From Catonia carolina (Eukaryota > Arthropoda > Insecta > Hemiptera > Achilidae): a stretch of 64,000 bases of DNA. The stretch spans positions 14,335,774 through 14,399,773 of the forward strand of contig JAQMRL010000014.1 in assembly GCA_035578175.1 (NCBI GenBank), read 5' to 3'. A program made the translations under genes and the position numbers. Of this stretch, positions 33,094 to 46,100 are shown one piece after another. Position 1 is the stretch's first letter. Each line of letters starts with the position of its first letter. A model generated the notes under the pieces. The model was not told the DNA's origin, did not search any database, and saw nothing but the letters and a program-made list of their open reading frames with translations.

Positions 33094-34891
33094 CATTAAC
33101 GACTATAATGTAGCTGAAATTAAAATTACAATTAATGGGGTAACAGATAAAGCTTTGCTTGATTCAGGTTCAGAAATTTGTGGAATAAATAAACAGTATT
33201 TAGAATATTTAGAAAAGAATAAAAATATTAATATGTTAAAGATGCCAGTTCAGGGAATGTGTATTGTTACTGCCACTGGACGAAAAAATAAACAAATTAG
33301 TAAACAGGTCATGTTAGAAATTCAAATAAAATATATTAAATTACCCGTTGTTTTCATTGTAATTAATAATTTAAGTGTAAATTTAATTCTAGGGTCTGAT
33401 TTTTTGAATAAAAATAATGTAGTTTTAAATTTTGAAAAAGGGCATATGGTTATTAATAAAGAAATAGTTCCATTTTTAGAAAAAACTGTTATAAGTAAGA
33501 AAATTTTTCAAATTAGTGTAAGTGGATTTTTACAGGTCGAATTATCAGAAGAAAGTAGACAGTATGTTGCATTTTTATTTAATGGTCATAATTTTCATTT
33601 CAAACGTTTACCATTTGGTTTAAATATTTCTGTAGCCGAATTCATAAAGGCATTAAATTTAGTATTGGGAGCTGAAATTTTGAGTTATGCTTTAATATAT
33701 GTAGACGATTTGTTGATATTTTCTAATAATTTAAGTGAACATTGTATGCGAATTAACAAACTTTTTAACAGATTAAGGGATTTTGGGGTTACTCTAAAAC
33801 TTAAAAAATGTAAATTTTTAGCGTCAGAGATAAAATATTTAGGTTATATTGTAAACAAAGATGGAATTTCAGTAAATCCAGAAAAAACTATTGCTATTTC
33901 TAATTTTCCGACACCAAAAAATTTGAGAGACCTTCAATCATTTTTGGGAGTTTGTAATTTTTATAGAAAATTTCAGAAAAATTATGCAGAACTAACAAGT
34001 AAATTTAAAGATCAGTTGTCAAAGAAAAATGAGTTTACATGGGGTGAAAAGGAGGAACAAGTTTTTAACGAAATCAAAAGAAAATTTCTCAATTGTGTAA
34101 CTATAAGGCATCCAGATTTTTCAAAAACTTTTTATTTGAGCTGTGACGCTAGTAAATCTGGTATTGGGGGTGAGTTATTTCAGTTAGATTCTAACGGGGA
34201 GCATAATGTAATTTGTTTTATTAGTAGGGGTTTAAGTAAATATGAGAAATCTTATTCGATAACCGAACTTGAACTTTTATCTATTGTTTTTAGCGTGAAA
34301 AAATTGAGAAGTTATCTTTTGGGCAATAAAGTAGTCGTAAGAACTGACCATCAGGCATTGACATTCCTAAAAAATTGTAAATTATCACATGGTAGAATTT
34401 TAAGATGGAGCCTATTTTTACAAGAGTATGATATAAAATTTGAATTTATACCCGGTAAACAGAATGTAGTAGCAGATTTGTTGTCCCGAATAGAAGATAA
34501 TAATAATAAGGTTGAAAATGAGTATAGGGTGTTTAATGTTATTAGAGAAAATGAATTGTCAGAATTGATTAGTTTGATTAAAGAAAATCTTGAAAAAGAC
34601 GAATACTATCAAAAAATTGTTAGAATGTATAACGATAAAAATAAAGTTCATGTACACCAGTTTCATAAGATAAAAGATGGATTGTATTTTCAGCGTAGTA
34701 ATTTAAAAGATAAGTGTTGGAAGGTTTACATACCAAAATATATATTAAATAAATTTATAATGTATTACCATGAAAAAATTGGTCATGTAGGTGTAAATAG
34801 ATGTTTTAAATATTTAAGTGAATTTTCTTGTAGCAAAAACTTTAAAACAGCAATAAAAGAAGTAGTACATCTTGTAAAACTTGCCAGTTAG
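33062..34891 (+). pseudogene. Pol part 1: protease, deleted RT, RNase H, integrase zinc end
   Basis: Open from about 33062, overlapping gag in the +1 frame. Protease: KALLDSGSEICGI (DSG) and LILGSDFL. Then the N-terminal part of RT, including motif A, is missing: protease passes directly to SGFLQVELSEESRQY. RT resumes with FKRLPFGLN, IYVDDLLIFS (YxDD) and KYLGYIVNKDG. RNase H follows: FYLSCDASKSGIGGELF, SITELELLSIVFSVKKLR and VRTDHQALTFLKN. The start of the integrase HHCC domain is YYHEKIGHVGVNRC. A frameshift near 34865 ends the frame at 34891. RT cannot be catalytic without motif A. Confidence 0.87.
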
Positions 34892-35784
34892 TTAAAAGTA
34901 ATAATGTAAATAATCAAGGTTTAATGTATTCTATTGTGTGTAAAGATAATTTAGAAAAGTGTTTTGTTGATGTTTTTGGACCGCTTTGTAAAACATATCA
35001 AGGGTTAGAGTACATTTCCATTTTGGTTGACGGATTTTCAAAATTTGTTAAACTGTATCCTATTAAAAAGGCTACAGCAAATACTTTAATTGCACAAGTT
35101 AAAAAATATGTCAAAGACGTCGGTAAACCGAATAAAATAATAAGTGATAATGCAAGTCAATTTGTGAGTAGAGTATGGAAAAATGGTTTAGCTGCATTAA
35201 ATATAAAACATGGAACTATTACTGCGTACAAAGCATCTTCAAATTTAAGTGAGAGGTGTTTGAAGGAGGTGGGAGTTATTCTAAGATGTTATCTATTAAA
35301 TAAAAAACATAGTGAATGGTTTAAATACGTGTCGACAGCAGAAAGAGTAATAAATACCAACTTAAATAGTGTAATTGGATTTAAACCTATTGAAGTAATG
35401 TATGGTGAAAAACATATAGACAACATCTACAAACATGTAAATTTTCCCGTAGATAACATCGAATTTGAAAAAAGTACCAGTGAGATCGGAAAGTTAGTAA
35501 AAGAGCGAATAGAAAAAATGGCTAAAATACGATTAGAAAAAAGCAAGAAGAATCTTAGTAAAATAGAATACAGAGTGGGCGATTTAGTCTTGGTTAAAAA
35601 TTTTGTGTTATCCAATAAAAGTAAAAAGTTTTGTGCAAAGTTGTCACCGAAATACAAAGGACCTTATAAAATTACAAAAATATACAAGAAAAACTATTTT
35701 AACATAAAATGTGTACGGACAAATAAAGTAATATCTGTCAACCAAATTTTGATTAAAATGTACAAAGACAGTACGAATGTGTAG
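34866..35784 (+). pseudogene. Pol part 2: integrase core and GPY/F module
   Basis: The frame continues the HHCC domain (SCKTCQLVKS) after the frameshift. It has the DDE core: CFVDVFGPL (Asp), IISDNASQFVS (Asp) and NLSERCLKEVG (Glu). The C-terminal module reads YRVGDLVLVKNF and KYKGPYKITKIY, ending at 35784. It would catalyse strand transfer of the cDNA if joined to the upstream part. The core itself looks undamaged. Confidence 0.87.
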
Positions 35785-36504
35785 TATGGTGTAGTTTAGA
35801 TAAAAAATATTTTAGTGTGTAGATTTATTGTTAAAATGTGTTTAATTATATAATCAGTTATGGTATTGTTGGTTTGAATATTTTTTTCTTTCGTTGTTAG
35901 ATTTAGATAAATTTCAAGGTTTTCGTATAAGTTTAAATAATTTTTATAATATTAAGTTGTAATAATTTTATGTAGGAGGTCAAAATGATGTAATGTTAAA
36001 TGGTATGGTAAAATAATGATATCACATCTTACGTAATAGTATTAAAAATTATGTCATATGTATAAACATGTTAAAATTATTTTGTCAGGAATGTTAGTGT
36101 GGGCAGAATGAGATCATCAATGATCTAATAAACTAATTAAAATTTATTTTAATTAAATTACGTAATTCAACAATCATATTTGATAAAAATGACATCATAT
36201 TTGATAACAATGACATCATACATTTTTTCCATGTATTAATAATATTTTTAATTATAAGTTTAATAATATAGTATTTTTCAATAAAGTTTTACAAGCCTCT
36301 GATTAGTTATAAGTTTATAATTTAGGTGTCGTCTAAAAGTATAAAAAATAGTGTATTTTGTTTTATTTCTTTTTATTATTTTGGTTTGTAGTCTTGTAAA
36401 AAATTTTGAACACAATGTATTTAAAAAAAAAAAAAAAAAAAAATTGCTATAATTTTGAATTCATTTTGAATTTCAAAATTATATCAATTTCTTGGTGGGC
36501 ATTT
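35785..36504. other. 3' non-coding interior of the plus LTR element
   Basis: AT-rich, no env frame. Contains AATAAAG near 36280 and an A tract at about 36423-36443. TTGGTGGGCATTT just before the 3' LTR may be a weak polypurine tract. Confidence 0.5.
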
Positions 36505-36746
36505 TGTGACGTTTCTATCTTAGTCCCTATTTTCTTTCGCGGCATGCGTCTCGGTCGGTTTTCTCGCGCATGCGTGTTGTTATTATTTCGTTTCTTCTTT
36601 TGGTTTGCGGTCTTTTTTGTCAGTCCCGCTTTAACCATGGAGATAAGCGGATGTGTGTATGTATAACAAAAATGTAAAAGTTTAAAAGTATATTTATATT
36701 AGTGTAAAATCGCCGGAGCCTAATTCGGTAATATGAAGCATGTTTT
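36505..36746 (+). repeat. 3' LTR fragment (U3 only)
   Basis: Repeats 30780-31020 with few mismatches, from TGTGACGTTTCTATC to GAAGCATGTTTT, then diverges abruptly. The remaining 300 bp of the LTR are absent. Confidence 0.85.
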
Positions 36747-37480
36747 GCATGTTTTGTCGGTAATATGACCATTGGATATTCTTGATGAGGAGGTTTAAAC
36801 GAACACGTCGCTGTATGACAAATTGCGTTGTGGGGCGGGGGTGCACGGTAATCGCATTTGGCCCACGGACTAATCTCTTCCATTTGACAAAAAGAGCGCA
36901 GACTTGGCAGGGGGAAGAATCCTCCCTCCAGAGAGGTTCGACCATGTCCCCGCCTGGCAACACGAGTTTTCCGGGTTACAAACATGCCTAGTAAAACTAC
37001 ATTAAAAGAAAATGCGTCCCTCATATTTTGGAAACGAAACCCCTCCTAGCACCCGGTCTATACCATTCAAGCATTCAAACACTGTTATAACTTTATTTTT
37101 AAATGAGGTACGGCCTTTACAAGGGTTTCTTCAAAAAAAAAATGGAGTAGAGTGGTATCCCAACATTCACAAATCAATAGAAAATTTCCCACTAATCTGA
37201 TTGTTTCTAAATATCTTATTTTCTTCCGCATACATTCACCTACAATTTTAACTATAATGTTTACAGCTGAGCGCGTACAATGACTTTCACTACCTATTAC
37301 AAAAACTGTTTAGTACTGTCACCGCCACCCCTTCTAATTCATCATTTACTGTGTTGTCGGCTTCAATAGTTCTCCCGGCCTTTGACGGCATAGCGACAAA
37401 GCTTTCAGCTGCACACCGCAAAGGCCTTTGTCATCAAGGCCAAGTCAGTCGCCGCTCTCTACAACAGCGCTCTCGGCAGC
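36747..37480. other. mixed GC DNA, no recognised gene
   Basis: GC-richer than most of the window, with short overlapping frames on both strands but no family motif. The last 150 bp lead into the TATA-containing unit that follows. Confidence 0.35.
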
Positions 37481-37520
37481 TATATAAAAAGCGCTGCACT
37501 GAGCCGAGTGGATTCATTAC
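37481..37520 (+). promoter_or_regulatory. TATA/initiator core promoter
   Basis: TATATAAAAAGCGC at 37481 and an initiator-like TTCATTA with A at 37516 are spaced as in insect core promoters. It sits in a GC-rich island and points towards the stem-loop 370 bp downstream. Confidence 0.55.
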
Positions 37521-37907
37521 CAATCAAGACACCGAGAGCTTCACTTCGAACCAGACAGCAGACAAGACGTCCACCACGGCACACGGCTGCCGGACTCCAG
37601 TGAGACTAATCGACGACCCCGCAAGAGAGAAGATGATGCTTCCGCTCGCCGACCCGTCACCGTATGCCGTCGACCGGACCGTCATCGCCCGCTGACGCGA
37701 GCGATGCCCACAGCGGTCCCACGACCGAGCCTTACGCCCACCGGACCCGACGAAACAGCCATCGACGCACTACTGCGAGAGAAGAAGATGACGTCTCCGC
37801 TGGACGACGAAACGCCGTGTCGCCGAGCTCCTCGACCACCACGACGACTACGACCGACCCCTCTCCAAGACGACCACCGCTTAAATGGCCCTTTTCAGGG
37901 CCACCAA
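37516..37907 (+). other. putative short transcript ending at histone stem-loop
   Basis: About 390 nt from the initiator to the stem-loop, the size of a core histone mRNA. Three overlapping open frames (to 37695, 37912 and 37970) are Arg/Pro/Thr/Ser-rich low-complexity and match no histone fold. It could be a scrambled histone pseudogene, a non-coding cell-cycle-type transcript, or the end of an unknown element. Confidence 0.35.
37887..37905 (+). terminator. histone-type 3' stem-loop
   Basis: GGCCCTTTTCAGGGCC followed by ACC matches the metazoan replication-dependent histone 3' end signal: six-base-pair stem, TTTC loop, ACC flank. No histone protein is encoded in any frame between the promoter and this hairpin. 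Downstream AATAAGG is not an obvious histone downstream element. Confidence 0.7.
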
Positions 37908-38012
37908 ACTAATAAGGTTAGCCACTTAACGTCGCCATCCGGTGACAGTACTTACACACTCGTCATCTAACAAAAATATATGGGCTATCCATCTTATAAA
38001 GGTTCTTAAAGG

Positions 38013-38155
38013 TCCTGGCATGCTGATAAGCATACTTTACCACTCAGTGAGGAAGCCAATTGTAAAATATCTCACTCCTCGTTTTACTCAGTAAAGCCTC
38101 TAGAGGTTCAAATCAGTCTTTCAGCTGATGAACTGATGATAACATCGTATTTTAG
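38013..38155 (+). repeat. short interspersed repeat S, copy 1
   Basis: Shares CACTCAGTGAGGAAG, TTTTACT(C/T)AGTAAA and GGTTCAAA with copies at 45536-45655 and 50455-50640. GGTTCAAATC resembles a polymerase III B box, so it may be a SINE or the 3' end of a LINE. Confidence 0.55.
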
Positions 38156-38292
38156 GAATTTTTGTAAGATACGTTACTGTAGCACTAAGCTCTGGAATTA
38201 ATATTATAAATAAATTTGTTGTAGGTTTAACAGAAACAAAAGGATAAAAATTTAAGAGATGAAGTAAAAACAAGATAAATAAATAATCAGAT

Positions 38293-39074
38293 ATGTTAGC
38301 AAACAAGAAACTACGTGAAGCATTGACAGTTTCAGGTTACAATAAAGATCTAACAAAATTAGCAATTCGTCCGATAATTATAGCAATATTGGGTATATTT
38401 TTAGCGATAAATGTGATTATTTTTATCGTTGATAACTGGAAAGATGAATCGCGAAGATTATTCGTGTATATGGCTATTAAAGATCTAACAGTTGTGCTTA
38501 CAGCTACTGGATTGGCATCTGACTACATTGTAACAGGAGAACGAATGACGAAACTGCTCGAAATAATCGATAAAAAATTTTTAGTATTTGATAATATTAT
38601 ATCATCAGAACATCAATCGATTATTAATAAAAATGAAGTGTATCAAATTAAGGTTTTAAAAAATGCTTTACATATTATGGCGATTCTTGTGGCAATTTAT
38701 TTGTTATTACCGTTCTCTATGGATATTTATTTGTTGTTCTTTTATAAGAATCGATTATTACTATCATATCGAGATTTGATGTTACCTATCTCTTTTTGGT
38801 ATCCACCAAATTGCGACAATGTTTATACATTTCTTTTAGCTTATTTTTTGCAAGGGATATTTTATTTGAATACTCTTAGTGTTGGGTATTGTATACTTGG
38901 ATCCATGATCAGCACGTTTCAATCTCTCACTATCAATATTAAATTGTTCTGCCACGATATCAAAGAAACCGATAATATCGTTAGAATTACATTTGAAGAT
39001 AAAAATGATGAAAAGGTTACATTGTTAAAAAGATATACTATACATCTGATTCGTTCACATCAAGATATATGCAA
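38293..39074 (+). CDS. OR exon 1
   Basis: Encodes residues 1-260 and two bases of codon 261, from MLANKKLREALTVSGY. It contains the first four membrane segments and the OR-typical stretch before segment 4 (SFWYPPNCDNVYTF). It ends HQDIC plus AA before donor GTAAGT at 39075. The donor is followed within 30 bp by repeat copy G. Confidence 0.9.
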
Positions 39075-42000
39075 GTAAGTATACCTTTATCAATTCTTTA
39101 CTTTCTCTCGCCTATATGAATATATAAGAAAAAAAGTATTGTTTTATGTTTATTTTTCAAAATCCAGTTTTCAACGGATCTACACGTTTTCAGACCCCCT
39201 GCACCGAATAAGCATGTTTTTAGCGGTTGGTCTGTGTGTGTGTGTGAACAGAATATCTTAAGAACGGAACATCGTACGAACTTGAAACTTAAGCTAGATA
39301 CTACTACCGAACCCGACATGTACATTTTCATAAAAATCGGTCAACCGGAAGTAGTAGTTTATTCGTGTCATTTTTCACTTTTTAGTGATTTTCTCAAAAC
39401 GGCTCCTACGATTTTTTTAAAAATCGCCTCATTTACTAAACGTTTTATGCTCTACAAGATAGGGTAGGCGCTATGTCTGCTGAAATTCTTGGAAAGTTTG
39501 TTTCCTCGTAAAAAAATTGTTTTTTTAAGATTGCGGCCATTTTAAAGTAAAAATGTTTAGTATAATTAAAGTGGTAGAGAATTTAAAAACCTACAACTTT
39601 TATTTCACATATTTTTTTTTTGTATAACGCTTAGTTTGGCGGTAATTAGATTTTTCTGTTTTTTTTCACGAAAATGTGTACAAATATCGATTTTTTTAAG
39701 ATTTAGGCCTTAGTATGTGTTTCACGACAAAAGTATATATAATACACTGAACTGGGTTTGTAGTTCCGGTTTAGACAGGAATTGGCCCGAAACCGGAAAA
39801 AATAGTGTTATACAATTCTTCTTAAAGAGTAGATACAAAAACATGGGGGTTTGAAGTTCCGGTTTCGGCCGGAAGTGAGCAAAAACCGGAATTCATAAAA
39901 GCAAAGTCGGAATTTGTATTCTGTATTAATTCCTGAAGTAGCCTTTTTTCCATTGGCGTAAAATGGGATCAATATTAAATAAAGTGGGTGATAATACAGT
40001 CGAAGGACAATACAAGCTTTTACCCAAAGAAAAAGTCTACAAAGATAACCAGTCGCAATTAATTGCAATGAGAAAAAAGAGAATTTTCTTTGAAAACTCG
40101 AATTTTGAATTTTGAAAACTCGAGCAACACGCCTTCTAAGAAGAATCACTGAAAAACTTCTTCTTCTTCAGGTGCCTTTTCCATTACGAAGGTTGGCTAT
40201 CATCATGGTTAGTCGTACTTTATCTATTGCTGCTCTGGAAAGGTCATGCGACGAGCAGTTAAACGCTTCTCTCAGGTTTCTTAACCAGGATATTCGCCTG
40301 CGTCCCACCCAGCGTTTACCAACGAGTTTCCCTTGAATTATGAGATGCAGAATCTCGTATTTAGGCCCTCTCATGATGTGTCCAAGGTATATCAGTTTCC
40401 TTATCTTTATGCTCTGCAGGATTTCCAGCTCTTTCCCTATTCTTCTGAGGACCTCCATATTTGTGACCCTGTCCGTCCACGGTATTCGAAGTATTCTCCA
40501 GTAGGTCCATATTTCAAACGCTTGTAGTCGGGTCTCAGATTCTTTGGTGAGTGTCTACGCCTCTACCCCATACAAGAGGATGGAAAAGACGTAGCACTTC
40601 AAGAGGCGGGTCCTGGTTTCGAGGCTCAGGTCGCGGGCCGATAGAAGAGGTCTCATTTTTAGGAATGCTGCCCTGGCTTTTTCAATTCTAATCTTTATTT
40701 CTGACAGGTGGCTTGCACTGCAGTTGACTCGGGTTTCCAGATAGTTATAGGCTTCCACTTGTTCGATTCAGTCTTGCCCCAAAAAACTGAAAAACTACTT
40801 GACGCTAAATCTGATAAAGCTATAGTAACCTGGCTCAGAGAAATTCAAAACGACATGAAAGAACTCAACCTAACCATGGAGGACCTAACGCAATGTACAC
40901 CTTGGTATAAACACCAAATGGGAAATCACAAAGTTCAATTAACCACTAAAACAGTCAAACGCACAATTGGGGATTTGTTCAGATGAACTAAAGAAAACAA
41001 GATCTGAAAATATGAAAAAGTTTTGAAACAGCAAGAAGAAGAAATTGAAGAAGAACCATCCAAAATGACTAAAATGATCCTATGTGGTCATAAAACAAAA
41101 ACAAAATGGGTGATAAACTACATCCTTGCGTCACTCCTTAATTGATTCTCATTTCTTTCAATCGATATTCTTACCCATATTTTATACTCTTTGTGTATAC
41201 ATTTAATTGCATTTAATAGATGAATTGGATATCCTCTTTTCTCTAAAATCTGCCAAAAAATGTTTCGATCAACTTTATCAAACGGTTTTTCAAAGTCTAT
41301 AAAAGCCATGTGTGTCATTAGATAAAATTCTTATCTTTTTTCTAATAACTGAAAAGATGTTATCTGAGTATAAGCTACCCGATCTAAATCCATACTGTTC
41401 TTCATGCAGCAATGCTTTTCAACAACTAAAATAAAAGCCTCGAAAATTTTCATGAAGTCCCGAATATAAATAATGAAGTTTTTTGTATTTGATTCATCAA
41501 CGTTTGCATACCGTAATAAATAAAATAAACAGACAAAATATTGCTTGTATGATTTTCAGTGTTTTTGTAAAATAAGATCACATTTATTTTTAAATAACGT
41601 TATTTGCAATCAGTTTAAAAAAATATAAACAAATCTTTTGAATTTTTAATTCAAACCTGACCTCGTCCATTACATCAGGAAGGTGCATTCCTTGCAAACC
41701 ATGGTGCTCTTGTTATATCCCAAAGAATCTTATTCTGGAACCTTTGAATTATCTCTATCTTACTTCTGCTGGTAGTTCCCCAAAGTTGAACGCCGTACAA
41801 CCAAACTGGTTTTAGTAACATTTTGTAAAGCAGCAACTTATTCTCAAGAGAGAGTGAAGAGTTCCCGCCAATCAGCCAGTACATCCTTTTGTATTTTAGA
41901 TTTAATTCATTCCTCTTCATTCTCACATGGGTTTTCCAAGTTAACCGCCTGTTAAGATGCATACCCACGTACAACTTCACTTTGTGGTAAATCAACACCT

Positions 42001-43122
42001 CCAAGTTTTACTGGTGGACAAGTATTTCTCCGCATTGTAAATGTAACATGCTGCGATTTTTCAGTATTGATCTTCACTCTCCATTTTTGAAGCCAGGGTT
42101 GGATTTGGTCTAAATATTCTTAAAGTTTGTTTGAAGCAACTATAGGATCCCCACTTTTAGCAAGCAATGCCTTATCGTCAGCGAATGTAGCTTGAACTAC
42201 CCCTTCAGTTGTTGGAACTTGTAGAACTGAACCCTGAGGTACACCAGAGGTCATGTACCTGGAACATGACAGCTCATCTTGGTATTTTACTTGAAAAAAA
42301 CCGATTTCCAGATAAGATCGTAAAATCAAAAAGAAAACTTAACGTTCTTTTAACTTTGTATAATAATCCGACAAGCCAAATTTTTTCAAAAGCTTGTTCA
42401 GCATCTAAAACACCAGCAGAACAATACTGTGACAATATCGAAGAAGAGCATGGTTCGCGAAATTTCTAGACTTAATTCATAAAATGGTAAAGAGTAGATA
42501 ATAGAGTGAAAATGTAACAGTAGGGTTAGTTATAAGAGGATACCTATTTATAAAGGGTCTTTGTTGTACAACTATTTGTGAAAGGGTCGGCTGATTACCT
42601 GTAACATTTTTTATTCTATTGTTGACTTGTTTACAATAGTTAAAATTTTTCCAGTAAAAAGGGTTTTTTGTACTTTATTATTTGCATGGAATTTCTCTGC
42701 TTCTCTGGAATTATCTTTTTGATCTACCTATATAAAGAGCGCCCGAGTGCGGTCAGTTAGTTAGTATTCGTTTGTTCTTTGACGAGTGTTTATTACGAGT
42801 GCGCTATCGGAACGTTAGAAGAGGTCAACGTTCCGGGCATTGTAGTGGTCAACTATTGTTATACTATCTATTTTGTATGTGCATTATATTCAGTTTCTGT
42901 GTATGTGCTTTGTGTATAATTGTTTGTAAGTAGTACTAAGTAAATTGTTTAAGTTATTTATGCATTACTCCATAATAATTAGTTCATATTACTTTCTCTT
43001 GCCTATATAAATATATAGGAAGGAAAGTATTGTTTTCAGGTCGATTTTTTGAAATCGAGTTTTCACCGGATCTATACGTTTTCAGACCCCTTGAACCCAA
43101 AAAAACATGTTTTCAGCGATTG

Positions 43123-43159
<37 letters not shown>

Positions 43160-46100
43160 CATGCGTGTGTGTGTGTGTTTACAAAATATCTCAAGAACGG
43201 AACATCGTACGAACTTGAAACTTAAAACTTAAGTTGCATACCACTACCGGACCCGACACGGACATTTTCATCAAAATCGGTCAACCGGAAGTAGTAGTTT
43301 ATTCGTATAATTTTTCACTTTTTTGTGATTTTCTCAAAAACTGGTCCTACGATTTTTTTTTAAAATCGCCTGGTTTACTCAATTTTTTATTCTCTACAAG
43401 ATAGGGTAGGCGTCATGTTTGCTGAAATTCTGGGTGAGGCTTTTTTTACGTAAAAACATAGTTTTTTTAAGATTACGGCTTTAATATAAATTTTAGCGCA
43501 AAAACTTATATAATAAAAGTTGTAGAGAATTTAAAAACCTACAACCTTTGTTTCTAACATTTTTTTCTATAACGCTTAGTTTAGCAGTAATTAGCGATTT
43601 TCTGATTTTTTCTCACGAAAACGTGTGAAAAATTGATTGTTTTATGATTTCGGCCGTAGAATGCATTTTACGACAAAAGTGTATATAATCAAATTTATAG
43701 GAAATTAAAAGATCTACAACTTTTATTGAAAGCGTTTTTCTCTGCAGAGCCTAGTTTAGCGTGAAAGAGTGATTTTCCGTATTTTTACGCCAAACTGAGT
43801 TCGATTTTCATTTTGCGTCTTTCACTCATGATTAAAATAAGGTTATCTTTATTGATGTTAGTTGTGTTGTTTATTTCTAATGTTTTATTAGCTACTAATG
43901 TTAGGTTTATTGTTAATTATTTGCACTGGCAAGAGAAAGTTGTGTGAGTGTTTCACACCAGATTTTTTATTTTGTAAATGTTTTAGTTGTAATAAATACT
44001 TGTAATAATTTTAAACTTTAGTGTATTAATTATTTAATTACCTAGATCCCGAAATGGACCTTAGCGATAAGTGTCAACATACATTCCTTCCTCCAAACTG
44101 TCTGTAACCACTTTTACTACTCTATGTATTTTTGTTCAGTTGTTGAATGACCTTTCCGAAACCCAAACTGATGATCTGGTATCAATTTATATTCAGTAAA
44201 AACTGGTTGCAGATCACATTGGAAAAAAATTTTAAGAAATTTTGAAAAAATATACAGATAATGAGGCAATTTTATTTCTCTAAATTTTTGTTTTTCTTTT
44301 GTTTGTCAGGGATGTGAAGCTAATGAATGAATGTGTGGCATTTGCAGGAACAATGGTCAATCAGGGTCTCTGTTTTCAAATGTGCATTTTCCTCTACTGC
44401 GCTGCTGAGGTACGTATACACTTCATAAGTGCATAACTTTATGGTTTTCACAATTACTATAATTATTTCAGTGCTACCGGGTGATTTTTTAGTCCTGTTA
44501 CCCAATTGTTAATGTCTGGTAATTTTTTTCTAAGAAAGGGATATTTTGTTTTGTGACACAAAGTTGGTAGCCCTACTCAACCGGTATAGATACGACAGTT
44601 TGAGTTGATTCTCCTTGAGTTGCGTAAAATTTTGTGCTGTTTCCAGTTGCGTTACGAACAGAATGTCTTTTACCCTAGAACAACGGGTTTTCATTCTTGA
44701 ACAATATTTTGCTACAAAATCGTATGCGAGTGTAAAAGATCATTTCAAATTAAATTTTTTGGTGTTCCTCCACTCTATTCTAGTCAATTTCTAGGCTAAC
44801 TAACTGATTTTTAGAGGCAGGTATTGTTTGCAGCAGAAAACGTAGTGGTCGACCAACTCTCTTGACAGATGACGTTAAGAGAATGTGAAAACAAGATTGC
44901 TCAATTCTCCATGGAAAAGTTTACAAAAACTTTCCTCGCATGTTGATTTGTCATGTTCGAGTGCTCAGAAAGCTGCTAAAAAATTGATATTGTATCCGTA
45001 TCACATACGATTAGTTCTAGAGCTTCAGCCTCCAGATTTAAACAAGAGATTGTTTTAGGATAAAAGACATTCTGTTCGTAGCACGACCGGAAATGGCACA
45101 AAATTTTACACAGCTCAAGGAGAATCAACTCACACTGCCATATCCATACTGGTTGAGTAGGGCTACCAACTTAGTGTCACAAAACAAAATTTATTTTTTT
45201 TAGAAAAATATTACCAGACATTAACAATTGGGTAACAGGACTAAAAAATCACTCTGTACAATAGTATTTTCCTACTACATGAAATTTATTTCCCCATTAC
45301 GGACAAGTGGAGTGTCAAATTATTTACACTCAATCTGTTCGTTGCAGGGCAAAAGTAAATAGTTTTGTTTCTCATCACATGGTCAGCCAATTAAATAACT
45401 GAATCATTTAAGAACAGAAGAGGTAGAGGTGTAAAATACACTAATCAGAATTATCTTCTCTGAACGTAATGAATTTCCAGACCCTGTGGTGAATAAAGTG
45501 AAGGTGTCATTTGCAGAGTGGAAAATAGTGCTTTTCAGAGGGCCCGGCACGCTGATAAGCGTACTTTTCCACTCAGTGAGGAAGGCAAAGGTAATCCACC
45601 TCACGCTTCGTTTTACTTAGTAAAATCTGTACATGTTCAAACCACCCTTTCGAGTGAACACATGAAATTTATTAAAGGAAAACATTGTTTTTATGTCGGT
45701 TTTTCGAAATTGAGTTTACACTGGAAATACACGTTTTCAAGCACTTTGAAACCCCACCAAACACGTTTTTACCGGTGGTGTGTGAGTGTGTTTATGTGCA
45801 CGCGCACGCATATGTATGTGTGAACAATGTATCACAAAAACGGACCCAAATTTCAAGACCTGACACGAAAATTTAATTAAGTCAACCGGATGTCGTAGGT
45901 AGTTAACTTGTGATTTTTTTTTACTTTCTTGAGATTTTTCAAAAACAACACCTGCGATTTTGTTAAGTCACTTTTTTACTAAATCTTTTGTAATCTACAA
46001 GATAAGGTAAGCGGCATTTCTGCTGAAATTCGTGGGGGCCTGTGCCTTAGAGAAAAAATTGTTTTTTGTAAGATTGCGACTTCAATACACATTGTAGGGC

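Larger units (their letters stand above)
30780..36746 (+). mobile_element. gypsy-like LTR retrotransposon (plus), 3' truncated
   Basis: A 5' LTR with TGTGAC...GTCACA ends (30780-31323) is followed by a TGG primer-binding site, then gag, protease-RT-RNase H-integrase in gypsy order. A second copy of the first 241 bp of the LTR lies at 36505-36746. The 3' LTR therefore lacks its R/U5 part. No env was seen. RT is internally deleted and integrase is frameshifted. Confidence 0.85.

Noticed and set aside
36423..36443. A tract as evidence for a retroposed mRNA copy
   Set aside because: It lies inside the LTR element between pol and the 3' LTR fragment; no duplication brackets it.
37351..37970. Three overlapping ORFs as protein genes
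   Set aside because: Arg/Pro/Thr-rich frames in a GC-rich patch with no family motif; two begin well inside the stem-loop transcript. None resembles a histone.
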